Assembly: GCF_021134715.1 (NCBI RefSeq)
Contig: NC_060019.1
Location: 62,001-126,000 of the forward strand
Direction of reading: 5' to 3'
Source: Daphnia pulex
Taxonomy: Eukaryota; Arthropoda; Branchiopoda; Diplostraca; Daphniidae
DNA length: 64,000 nt
In this document: positions 1-12,100 of the stretch, one piece after another
Numbering within the stretch: the stretch's first letter is position 1
Layout of the letters: each line of letters starts with the position of its first letter
The notes under the pieces: generated by a model
What the model was told of the DNA's origin: nothing
The model's database searches: none
What the model saw: only the letters and a program-made list of their open reading frames with translations
Translations under genes and position numbers: made by a program

Positions 1-377
1 CGAAAACTGATTCCGAGTTTCAATCACTCGTGAATATCTGCGAACAGTATACTATATCTGAAATGACTCCCGCACGCTGCGGCTTATCACCGTGCGGCTC
101 CTTCGCTCACATGTCCCTTACAGATGACCGGTTCAATCCCGGGTCACGGTCTGGCTAGCTGGCTCCCGCTAGAGTGTCCAATGCTGTATAGCCGTTGCCA
201 CAGCTGCTCGTATGCACCAGCCACCAAGCCCACCGTGATATACACGGCGCGTGGCTCCCTCCCGAAAGCAATCACGGCTTCGCCGTGAGCGTGAGTAGGA
301 CCTAGCTAACCCATCCTATAGAGGCTGCCCCCCACTACACACAACACACAATACATGAGTCAAGTAAGATATAGTAT

Positions 378-450
378 CACTCAGTAGCTCAGTTGGTAGA
401 GCATCGGCCCGGAATGCCAAAGGTCTGTGGTTCAACTCCCAGGTCAGTGA
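378..450 (+). tRNA. tRNA-like sequence, probably degenerate, in the 496-bp repeat
   Basis: The A box TAGCTCAGTTGG (385-396) and B box GGTTCAACTCC (429-439) fit the Pol III internal promoter consensus. The D arm GCTC/GAGC (387-390 with 399-402) pairs perfectly. The anticodon stem (404-408 with 416-420) has four of five pairs. The acceptor (378-384 with 443-449) pairs at five of seven positions, and the T stem pairs only with a bulged T. Position 33 is C instead of the invariant T, and the implied anticodon would be GGA in a short-variable-arm body, which does not suit a serine tRNA. I read it as a tRNA-derived module that may still recruit Pol III, not as a working tRNA. Confidence 0.4.
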
Positions 451-873
451 TGTCCATTAAGTGACACTCTGGTGCAGGTTGCACCTTCGCATGCTGCGAA
501 AACTGATTCCGAGTTTCAATCACTCGTGAATATCTGCGAACAGTATACTATATCTGAAATGACTCCCGCACGCTGCGGCTTATCACCGTGCGGCTCCTTC
601 GCTCACATGTCCCTTACAGATGACCGGTTCAATCCCGGGTCACGGTCTGGCTAGCTGGCTCCCGCTAGAGTGTCCAATGCTGTATAGCCGTTGCCACAGC
701 TGCTCGTATGCACCAGCCACCAAGCCCACCGTGATATACACGGCGCGTGGCTCCCTCCCGAAAGCAATCACGGCTTCGCCGTGAGCGTGAGTAGGACCTA
801 GCTAACCCATCCTATAGAGGCTGCCCCCCACTACACACAACACACAATACATGAGTCAAGTAAGATATAGTAT

Positions 874-946
874 CACTCAGTAGCTCAGTTGGTAGAGCAT
901 CGGCCCGGAATGCCAAAGGTCTGTGGTTCAACTCCCAGGTCAGTGA
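874..946 (+). tRNA. tRNA-like module, second copy
   Basis: Identical copy of the tRNA-like block at 378-450, one 496-bp period later. It has the same intact A and B boxes and the same acceptor and T-stem defects. Confidence 0.4.
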
Positions 947-1369
947 TGTCCATTAAGTGACACTCTGGTGCAGGTTGCACCTTCGCATGCTGCGAAAACT
1001 GATTCCGAGTTTCAATCACTCGTGAATATCTGCGAACAGTATACTATATCTGAAATGACTCCCGCACGCTGCGGCTTATCACCGTGCGGCTCCTTCGCTC
1101 ACATGTCCCTTACAGATGACCGGTTCAATCCCGGGTCACGGTCTGGCTAGCTGGCTCCCGCTAGAGTGTCCAATGCTGTATAGCCGTTGCCACAGCTGCT
1201 CGTATGCACCAGCCACCAAGCCCACCGTGATATACACGGCGCGTGGCTCCCTCCCGAAAGCAATCACGGCTTCGCCGTGAGCGTGAGTAGGACCTAGCTA
1301 ACCCATCCTATAGAGGCTGCCCCCCACTACACACAACACACAATACATGAGTCAAGTAAGATATAGTAT

Positions 1370-1442
1370 CACTCAGTAGCTCAGTTGGTAGAGCATCGGC
1401 CCGGAATGCCAAAGGTCTGTGGTTCAACTCCCAGGTCAGTGA
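1370..1442 (+). tRNA. tRNA-like module, third copy
   Basis: Identical copy of the tRNA-like block at 378-450, two periods later, with the same boxes and the same structural defects. Confidence 0.4.
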
Positions 1443-1865
1443 TGTCCATTAAGTGACACTCTGGTGCAGGTTGCACCTTCGCATGCTGCGAAAACTGATT
1501 CCGAGTTTCAATCACTCGTGAATATCTGCGAACAGTATACTATATCTGAAATGACTCCCGCACGCTGCGGCTTATCACCGTGCGGCTCCTTCGCTCACAT
1601 GTCCCTTACAGATGACCGGTTCAATCCCGGGTCACGGTCTGGCTAGCTGGCTCCCGCTAGAGTGTCCAATGCTGTATAGCCGTTGCCACAGCTGCTCGTA
1701 TGCACCAGCCACCAAGCCCACCGTGATATACACGGCGCGTGGCTCCCTCCCGAAAGCAATCACGGCTTCGCCGTGAGCGTGAGTAGGACCTAGCTAACCC
1801 ATCCTATAGAGGCTGCCCCCCACTACACACAACACACAATACATGAGTCAAGTAAGATATAGTAT

Positions 1866-1938
1866 CACTCAGTAGCTCAGTTGGTAGAGCATCGGCCCGG
1901 AATGCCAAAGGTCTGTGGTTCAACTCCCAGGTCAGTGA
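1866..1938 (+). tRNA. tRNA-like module, fourth copy
   Basis: Identical copy of the tRNA-like block at 378-450, three periods later. The following unit is cut before its own copy by the telomeric array at 2291. Confidence 0.4.
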
Positions 1939-2290
1939 TGTCCATTAAGTGACACTCTGGTGCAGGTTGCACCTTCGCATGCTGCGAAAACTGATTCCGA
2001 GTTTCAATCACTCGTGAATATCTGCGAACAGTATACTATATCTGAAATGACTCCCGCACGCTGCGGCTTATCACCGTGCGGCTCCTTCGCTCACATGTCC
2101 CTTACAGATGACCGGTTCAATCCCGGGTCACGGTCTGGCTAGCTGGCTCCCGCTAGAGTGTCCAATGCTGTATAGCCGTTGCCACAGCTGCTCGTATGCA
2201 CCAGCCACCAAGCCCACCGTGATATACACGGCGCGTGGCTCCCTCCCGAAAGCAATCACGGCTTCGCCGTGAGCGTGAGTAGGACCTAGC

Positions 2291-3105
2291 TAACCTAACC
2301 TAACCTAACCTAACCTAACCTAACCTAACCTAACCTAACCTAACCTAACCTAACCTAACCTAACCTAACCTAACCTAACCTAACCTAACCTAACCTAACC
2401 TAACCTAACCTAACCTAACCTAACCTAACCTAACCTAACCTAACCTAACCTAACCTAACCTAACCTAACCTAACCTAACCTAACCTAACCTAACCTAACC
2501 TAACCTAACCTAACCTAACCTAACCTAACCTAACCTAACCTAACCTAACCTAACCTAACCTAACCTAACCTAACCTAACCTAACCTAACCTAACCTAACC
2601 TAACCTAACCTAACCTAACCTAACCTAACCTAACCTAACCTAACCTAACCTAACCTAACCTAACCTAACCTAACCTAACCTAACCTAACCTAACCTAACC
2701 TAACCTAACCTAACCTAACCTAACCTAACCTAACCTAACCTAACCTAACCTAACCTAACCTAACCTAACCTAACCTAACCTAACCTAACCTAACCTAACC
2801 TAACCTAACCTAACCTAACCTAACCTAACCTAACCTAACCTAACCTAACCTAACCTAACCTAACCTAACCTAACCTAACCTAACCTAACCTAACCTAACC
2901 TAACCTAACCTAACCTAACCTAACCTAACCTAACCTAACCTAACCTAACCTAACCTAACCTAACCTAACCTAACCTAACCTAACCTAACCTAACCTAACC
3001 TAACCTAACCTAACCTAACCTAACCTAACCTAACCTAACCTAACCTAACCTAACCTAACCTAACCTAACCTAACCTAACCTAACCTAACCTAACCTAACC
3101 TAACC
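2291..3105. repeat. Telomeric repeat array, 163 perfect copies of TAACC (TTAGG)
   Basis: 815 bp of uninterrupted TAACC, the complement of the arthropod telomere repeat TTAGG. With the C-rich strand running 5' to 3' on the + strand, this is how a left chromosome end looks, with the interior to the right. On the right it degenerates through CAACC (3106-3110) and CAACT before entering the 328-bp satellite. On the left it is joined to a 496-bp repeat at a natural TAACC in that unit, so it is not at the end of the sequence: it is either interstitial or an assembly join. Confidence 0.98.
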
Positions 3106-3111
3106 CAACCC

Positions 3112-6100
3112 AACTCGAATTTCGCAATATAAAACTCGTACGGCCACTTGGTATCCCTCAAAACTCGATTCAAACACTTGAAAGTCAAAATTTTCACAAG
3201 TACCATCACTGAAAGTGGATGACTGATCAACCATATGGTTTCTTGTTCAGTTTTTCATTTAGAATCGAATAACGTTTGTCTGGTGTCGCTGCGATAAGCC
3301 GTTCTCGAGATATTCGCTTTCCAAATTTCAGGACTTCCTTGGGGCTCACTTGGTAAAAAAATCCAGAGGTAAGGTTAGGTTACATCAACTTCTTCCGATT
3401 TTGACGAAAAAGACATAAAAGACGTGTTTTGACACGAGGAACTCGAATTTCGCAATATAAAACTCGTACGGCCACTTGGTATCCCTCAAAACTCGATTCA
3501 AACACTTTAAAGTCAAAATTTTCACAAGTACCATCACTGAAAGTGGATGACTGATCAACCATATGGTTTCTTGTTCAGTTTTTCATTTAGAATCGAATAA
3601 CGTTTGTCTGGTGTCGCTGCGATTAGCCGTTCTCGAGATATTCGCTTTCCAAATTTCAGGACTTCCTTGGGGCTCACTTGGGCTCACTTGGTAAAAAAAT
3701 CCAGAGGTTAGGTTAGGTTACATCAACTTCTTCCGATTTCGACGAAAAAGACATTAAAGACGTGTTTTGACACGAGGAACTCGAATTTCGCAATATAAAA
3801 TTCGTACGGCCACTTGGTATCCCTCAAAACTCGATTCAAACACTTGAAAGTCAAAATTTTCACAAGTACCATCACTGAAAGTGGATGACTGATCAACCAT
3901 ATGGTTTCTTGTTCAGTTTTTCATTTAGAATCGAATAACGTTTGTCTGGTGTCGCTGCGATAAGCCGTTCTCGAGATATTCGCTTTCCAAATTTCAGGAC
4001 TTCCTTGGGGCTCACTTGGTAAAAAAATCCAGAGGTTAGGTTAGGTTACATCAACTTCTTCCGATTTTGACGAAAAAGACATAAAAGACGTGTTTTGACA
4101 CGAGGAACTCGAATTTCGCAATATAAAACTCGTACGGCCACTTGGTATCCCTCAAAACTCGATTCAAACACTTTAAAGTCAAAATTTTCACAAGTACCAT
4201 CACTGAAAGTGGATGACTGATCAACCATATGGTTTCTTGTTCAGTTTTTCATTTAGAATCGAATAACGTTTGTCTGGTGTCGCTGCGATTAGCCGTTCTC
4301 GAGATATTCGCTTTCCAAATTTCAGGACTTCCTTGGGGCTCACTTGGTAAAAAAATCCAGAGGTTAGGTTAGGTTACATCAACTTCTTCCGATTTTGACG
4401 AAAAAGACATTAAAGACGTGTTTTGACACGAGGAACTCGAATTTCGCAATATAAAACTCGTACGGCCACTTGGTATCCCTCAAAACTCGATTCAAACACT
4501 TGAAAGTCAAAATTTTCACAAGTACTATCACTGAAAGTGGATGACTGATCAACCATATGGTTTCTTGTTCAGTTTTTCATTTAGAATCGAATAACGTTTG
4601 TCTGGTGTCGCTGCGATAAGCCGTTCTCGAGATATTCGCTTTCCAAATTTCAGGACTTCCTTGGGGCTCACTTGGTAAAAAAATCCAGAGGTTAGGTTAG
4701 GTTACATCAACTTCTTCCGATTTTGACGAAAAAGACATAAAAGACGTGTTTTGACACGAGGAACTCGAATTTCGCAATATAAAACTCGTACGGCCACTTG
4801 GTATCCCTCAAAACTCGATTCAAACACTTGAAAGTCAAAATTTTCACAAGTACCATCACTGAAAGTGGATGACTGATCAACCATATGGTTTCTTGTTCAG
4901 TTTTTCATTTAGAATCGAATAACGTTTGTCTGGTGTCGCTGCGATAAGCCGTTCTCGAGATATTCGCTTTCCAAATTTCAGGACTTCCTTGGGGCTCACT
5001 TGGTAAAAAAATCCAGAGGTTAGGTTAGGTTACATCAACTTCTTCCGATTTTGACGAAAAAGACATAAAAGACGTGTTTTGACACGAGGAACTCGAATTT
5101 CGCAATATAAAACTCGTACGGCCACTTGGTATCCCTCAAAACTCGATTCAAACACTTTAAAGTCAAAATTTTCACAAGTACCATCACTGAAAGTGGATGA
5201 CTGATCAACCATATGGTTTCTTGTTCAGTTTTTCATTTAGAATCGAATAACGTTTGTCTGGTGTCGCTGCGATTAGCCGTTCTCGAGATATTCGCTTTCC
5301 AAATTTCAGGACTTCCTTGGGGCTCACTTGGTAAAAAAATCCAGAGGTTAGGTTAGGTTACATCAACTTCTTCCGATTTCGACGAAAAAGACATTAAAGA
5401 CGTGTTTTGACACGAGGAACTCGAATTTCGCAATATAAAATTCGTACGGCCACTTGGTATCCCTCAAAACTCGATTCAAACACTTGAAAGTCAAAATTTT
5501 CACAAGTACCATCACTGAAAGTGGATGACTGATCAACCATATGGTTTCTTGTTCAGTTTTTCATTTAGAATCGAATAACGTTTGTCTGGTGTCGCTGCGA
5601 TAAGCCGTTCTCGAGATATTCGCTTTCCAAATTTCAGGACTTCCTTGGGGCTCACTTGGTAAAAAAATCCAGAGGTTAGGTTAGGTTACATCAACTTCTT
5701 CCGATTTTGACGAAAAAGACATAAAAGACGTGTTTTGACACGAGGAACTCGAATTTCGCAATATAAAACTCGTACGGCCACTTGGTATCCCTCAAAACTC
5801 GATTCAAACACTTTAAAGTCAAAATTTTCACAAGTACCATCACTGAAAGTGGATGACTGATCAACCATATGGTTTCTTGTTCAGTTTTTCATTTAGAATC
5901 GAATAACGTTTGTCTGGTGTCGCTGCGATTAGCCGTTCTCGAGATATTCGCTTTCCAAATTTCAGGACTTCCTTGGGGCTCACTTGGTAAAAAAATCCAG
6001 AGGTTAGGTTAGGTTACATCAACTTCTTCCGATTTTGACGAAAAAGACATTAAAGACGTGTTTTGACACGAGGAACTCGAATTTCGCAATATAAAACTCG

Positions 6101-9100
6101 TACGGCCACTTGGTATCCCTCAAAACTCGATTCAAACACTTGAAAGTCAAAATTTTCACAAGTACTATCACTGAAAGTGGATGACTGATCAACCATATGG
6201 TTTCTTGTTCAGTTTTTCATTTAGAATCGAATAACGTTTGTCTGGTGTCGCTGCGATAAGCCGTTCTCGAGATATTCGCTTTCCAAATTTCAGGACTTCC
6301 TTGGGGCTCACTTGGTAAAAAAATCCAGAGGTTAGGTTAGGTTACATCAACTTCTTCCGATTTTGACGAAAAAGACATAAAAGACGTGTTTTGACACGAG
6401 GAACTCGAATTTCGCAATATAAAACTCGTACGGCCACTTGGTATCCCTCAAAACTCGATTCAAACACTTGAAAGTCAAAATTTTCACAAGTACCATCACT
6501 GAAAGTGGATGACTGATCAACCATATGGTTTCTTGTTCAGTTTTTCATTTAGAATCGAATAACGTTTGTCTGGTGTCGCTGCGATTAGCCGTTCTCGAGA
6601 TATTCGCTTTCCAAATTTCAGGACTTCCTTGGGGCTCACTTGGTAAAAAAATCCAGAGGTTAGGTTAGGTTACATCAACTTCTTCCGATTTTGACGAAAA
6701 AGACATAAAAGACGTGTTTTGACACGAGGAACTCGAATTTCGCAATATAAAACTCGTACGGCCACTTGGTATCCCTCAAAACTCGATTCAAACACTTGAA
6801 AGTCAAAATTTTTACAAGTACCATCACTGAAAGTGGATGACTGATCAACCATATGGTTTCTTGTTCAGTTTTTCATTTAGAATCGAATAACGTTTGTCTG
6901 GTGTCGCTGCGATTAGCCGTTCTCGAGATATTCGCTTTCCAAATTTCAGGACTTCCTTGGGGCTCACTTGGTAAAAAAATCCAGAGGTTAGGTTAGGTTA
7001 CATCAACTTCTTCCGATTTTGACGAAAAAGACATAAAAGACGTGTTTTGACACGAGGAACTCGAATTTCGCAATATAAAACTCGTACGGCCACTTGGTAT
7101 CCCTCAAAACTCGATTCAAACACTTGAAAGTCAAAATTTTCACAAGTACCATCACTGAAAGTGGATGACTGATCAACCATATGGTTTCTTGTTCAGTTTT
7201 TCATTTAGAATCGAATAACGTTTGTCTGGTGTCGCTGCGATAAGCCGTTCTCGAGATATTCGCTTTCCAAATTTCAGGACTTCCTTGGGGCTCACTTGGT
7301 AAAAAAATCCAGAGGTTAGGTTAGGTTACATCAACTTCTTCCGATTTTGACGAAAAAGACATAAAAGACGTGTTTTGACACGAGGAACTCGAATTTCGCA
7401 ATATAAAACTCGTACGGCCACTTGGTATCCCTCAAAACTCGATTCAAACACTTGAAAGTCAAAATTTTCACAAGTACCATCACTGAAAGTGGATGACTGA
7501 TCAACCATATGGTTTCTTGTTCAGTTTTTCATTTAGAATCGAATAACGTTTGTCTGGTGTCGCTGCGATTAGCAGTTCTCGAGATATTCGCTTTCCAAAT
7601 TTCAGGACTTCCTTGGGGCTCACTTGGTAAAAAAATCCAGAGGTTAGGTTAGGTTACATCAACTTCTTCCGATTTTGACGAAAAAGACATAAAAGACGTG
7701 TTTTGACACGAGGAACTCGAATTTCGCAATATAAAACTCGTACGGCCACTTGGTATCCCTCAAAACTCGATTCAAACACTTGAAAGTCAAAATTTTCACA
7801 AGTACCATCACTGAAAGTGGATGACTGATCAACCATATGGTTTCTTGTTTAGTTTTTCATTTAGAATCGAATAACGTTTGTCTGGTGTCGCTGCGATTAG
7901 CCGTTCTCGAGATATTCGCTTTCCAAATTTCAGGACTTCCTTGGGGCTCACTTGGTAAAAAAATCCAGAGGTTAGGTTAGGTTACATCAACTTCTTCCGA
8001 TTTTGACGAAAAAGACATAAAAGACGTGTTTTGACACGAGGAACTCGAATTTCGCAATATAAAACTCGTACGGCCACTTGGTATCCCTCAAAACTCGATT
8101 CAAACACTTTAAAGTCAAAATTTTCACAAGTACCATCACTGAAAGTGGATGACTGATCAACCATATGGTTTCTTGTTCAGTTTTTCATTTAGAATCGAAT
8201 AACGTTTGTCTGGTGTCGCTGCGATTAGCCGTTCTCGAGATATTCGCTTTCCAAATTTCAGGACTTCCTTGGGGCTCACTTGGTAAAAAAATCCAGAGGT
8301 TAGGTTAGGTTACATCAACTTCTTCCGATTTTGACGAAAAAGACATTAAAGACGTGTTTTGACACGAGGAACTCGAATTTCGCAATATAAAACTCGTACG
8401 GCCACTTGGTATCCCTCAAAACTCGATTCAAACACTTGAAAGTCAAAATTTTCACAAGTACTATCACTGAAAGTGGATGACTGATCAACCATATGGTTTC
8501 TTGTTCAGTTTTTCATTTAGAATCGAATAACGTTTGTCTGGTGTCGCTGCGATAAGCCGTTCTCGAGATATTCGCTTTCCAAATTTCAGGACTTCCTTGG
8601 GGCTCACTTGGTAAAAAAATCCAGAGGTTAGGTTAGGTTACATCAACTTCTTCCGATTTTGACGAAAAAGACATAAAAGACGTGTTTTGACACGAGGAAC
8701 TCGAATTTCGCAATATAAAACTCGTACGGCCACTTGGTATCCCTCAAAACTCGATTCAAACACTTGAAAGTCAAAATTTTCACAAGTACCATCACTGAAA
8801 GTGGATGACTGATCAACCATATGGTTTCTTGTTCAGTTTTTCATTTAGAATCGAATAACGTTTGTCTGGTGTCGCTGCGATTAGCCGTTCTCGAGATATT
8901 CGCTTTCCAAATTTCAGGACTTCCTTGGGGCTCACTTGGTAAAAAAATCCAGAGGTTAGGTTAGGTTACATCAACTTCTTCCGATTTTGACGAAAAAGAC
9001 ATAAAAGACGTGTTTTGACACGAGGAACTCGAATTTCGCAATATAAAACTCGTACGGCCACTTGGTATCCCTCAAAACTCGATTCAAACACTTTAAAGTC

Positions 9101-12100
9101 AAAATTTTCACAAGTACCATCACTGAAAGTGGATGACTGATCAACCATATGGTTTCTTGTTCAGTTTTTCATTTAGAATCGAATAACGTTTGTCTGGTGT
9201 CGCTGCGATAAGCCGTTCTCGAGATATTCGCTTTCCAAATTTCAGGACTTCCTTGGGGCTCACTTGGTAAAAAAATCCAGAGGTTAGGTTAGGTTACATC
9301 AACTTCTTCCGATTTTGACGAAAAAGACATAAAAGACGTGTTTTGACACGAGGAACTCGAATTTCGCAATATAAAACTCGTACGGCCACTTGGTATCCCT
9401 CAAAACTCGATTCAAACACTTTAAAGTCAAAATTTTCACAAGTACCATCACTGAAAGTGGATGACTGATCAACCATATGGTTTCTTGTTCAGTTTTTCAT
9501 TTAGAATCGAATAACGTTTGTCTGGTGTCGCTGCGATTAGCCGTTCTCGAGATATTCGCTTTCCAAATTTCAGGACTTCCTTGGGGCTCACTTGGTAAAA
9601 AAATCCAGAGGTTAGGTTAGGTTACATCAACTTCTTCCGATTTTGACGAAAAAGACATTAAAGACGTGTTTTGACACGAGGAACTCGAATTTCGCAATAT
9701 AAAACTCGTACGGCCACTTGGTATCCCTCAAAACTCGATTCAAACACTTGAAAGTCAAAATTTTCACAAGTACCATCACTGAAAGTGGATGACTGATCAA
9801 CCATATGGTTTCTTGTTTAGTTTTTCATTTAGAATCGAATAACGTTTGTCTGGTGTCGCTGCGATTAGCCGTTCTCGAGATATTCGCTTTCCAAATTTCA
9901 GGACTTCCTTGGGGCTCACTTGGTAAAAAAATCCAGAGGTTAGGTTAGGTTACATCAACTTCTTCCGATTTTGACGAAAAAGACATAAAAGACGTGTTTT
10001 GACACGAGGAACTCGAATTTCGCAATATAAAACTCGTACGGCCACTTGGTATCCCTCAAAACTCGATTCAAACACTTGAAAGTCAAAATTTTCACAAGTA
10101 CCATCACTGAAAGTGGATGACTGATCAACCATATGGTTTCTTGTTCAGTTTTTCATTTAGAATCGAATAACGTTTGTCTGGTGTCGCTGCGATAAGCCGT
10201 TCTCGAGATATTCGCTTTCCAAATTTCAGGACTTCCTTGGGGCTCACTTGGTAAAAAAATCCAGAGGTTAGGTTAGGTTACATCAACTTCTTCCGATTTT
10301 GACGAAAAAGACATAAAAGACGTGTTTTGACACGAGGAACTCGAATTTCGCAATATAAAACTCGTACGGCCACTTGGTATCCCTCAAAACTCGATTCAAA
10401 CACTTGAAAGTCAAAATTTTCACAAGTACCATCACTGAAAGTGGATGACTGATCAACCATATGGTTTCTTGTTCAGTTTTTCATTTAGAATCGAATAACG
10501 TTTGTCTGGTGTCGCTGCGATAAGCCGTTCTCGAGATATTCGCTTTCCAAATTTCAGGACTTCCTTGGGGCTCACTTGGTAAAAAAATCCAGAGGTTAGG
10601 TTAGGTTACATCAACTTCTTCCGATTTTGACGAAAAAGACATAAAAGACGTGTTTTGACACGAGGAACTCGAATTTCGCAATATAAAACTCGTACGGCCA
10701 CTTGGTATCCCTCAAAACTCGATTCAAACACTTGAAAGTCAAAATTTTCACAAGTACCATCACTGAAAGTGGATGACTGATCAACCATATGGTTTCTTGT
10801 TCAGTTTTTCATTTAGAATCGAATAACGTTTGTCTGGTGTCGCTGCGATAAGCCGTTCTCGAGATATTCGCTTTCCAAATTTCAGGACTTCCTTGGGGCT
10901 CACTTGGTAAAAAAATCCAGAGGTTAGGTTAGGTTACATCAACTTCTTCCGATTTTGACGAAAAAGACATAAAAGACGTGTTTTGACACGAGGAACTCGA
11001 ATTTCGCAATATAAAACTCGTACGGCCACTTGGTATCCCTCAAAACTCGATTCAAACACTTGAAAGTCAAAATTTTCACAAGTACCATCACTGAAAGTGG
11101 ATGACTGATCAACCATATGGTTTCTTGTTCAGTTTTTCATTTAGAATCGAATAACGTTTGTCTGGTGTCGCTGCGATAAGCCGTTCTCGAGATATTCGCT
11201 TTCCAAATTTCAGGACTTCCTTGGGGCTCACTTGGTAAAAAAATCCAGAGGTTAGGTTAGGTTACATCAACTTCTTCCGATTTTGACGAAAAAGACATAA
11301 AAGACGTGTTTTGACACGAGGAACTCGAATTTCGCAATATAAAACTCGTACGGCCACTTGGTATCCCTCAAAACTCGATTCAAACACTTTAAAGTCAAAA
11401 TTTTCACAAGTACCATCACTGAAAGTGGATGACTGATCAACCATATGGTTTCTTGTTCAGTTTTTCATTTAGAATCGAATAACGTTTGTCTGGTGTCGCT
11501 GCGATAAGCCGTTCTCGAGATATTCGCTTTCCAAATTTCAGGACTTCCTTGGGGCTCACTTGGTAAAAAAATCCAGAGGTTAGGTTAGGTTACATCAACT
11601 TCTTCCGATTTTGACGAAAAAGACATAAAAGACGTGTTTTGACACGAGGAACTCGAATTTCGCAATATAAAACTCGTACGGCCACTTGGTATCCCTCAAA
11701 ACTCGATTCAAACACTTTAAAGTCAAAATTTTCACAAGTACCATCACTGAAAGTGGATGACTGATCAACCATATGGTTTCTTGTTCAGTTTTTCATTTAG
11801 AATCGAATAACGTTTGTCTGGTGTCGCTGCGATAAGCCGTTCTCGAGATATTCGCTTTCCAAATTTCAGGACTTCCTTGGGGCTCACTTGGTAAAAAAAT
11901 CCAGAGGTTAGGTTAGGTTACATCAACTTCTTCCGATTTTGACGAAAAAGACATAAAAGACGTGTTTTGACACGAGGAACTCGAATTTCGCAATATAAAA
12001 CTCGTACGGCCACTTGGTATCCCTCAAAACTCGATTCAAACACTTTAAAGTCAAAATTTTCACAAGTACCATCACTGAAAGTGGATGACTGATCAACCAT

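Larger units (their letters stand above)
1..2290. repeat. 496-bp tandem satellite with tRNA-like module (about 4.6 copies)
   Basis: The sequence repeats with an exact period of 496 bp: units start at 1, 497, 993 and 1489, with a partial unit from 1985, and I see no differences between copies. Each unit carries a tRNA-like block, a second B-box-like element (GGTTCAATCCC at 130-140 and every 496 bp after), a 7-bp hairpin TCACGGC-TTC-GCCGTGA at 272-288, and an inverted pair CCGCACG (70-76) / CGTGCGG (91-97). A 60-codon open frame recurs in each unit, but it is only a by-product of homogeneity. The array continues beyond the left edge of the window. The absence of divergence points to very recent amplification or to an assembly built from near-identical copies. 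Confidence 0.97.

Noticed and set aside
378..450. Functional tRNA-Ser(GGA)
   Set aside because: Acceptor and T-stem mismatches, C at position 33 and no long variable arm.
472..2142. 60-codon frames in the 496-bp repeat
   Set aside because: The same frame recurs at exact 496-bp spacing; it is a property of the satellite.
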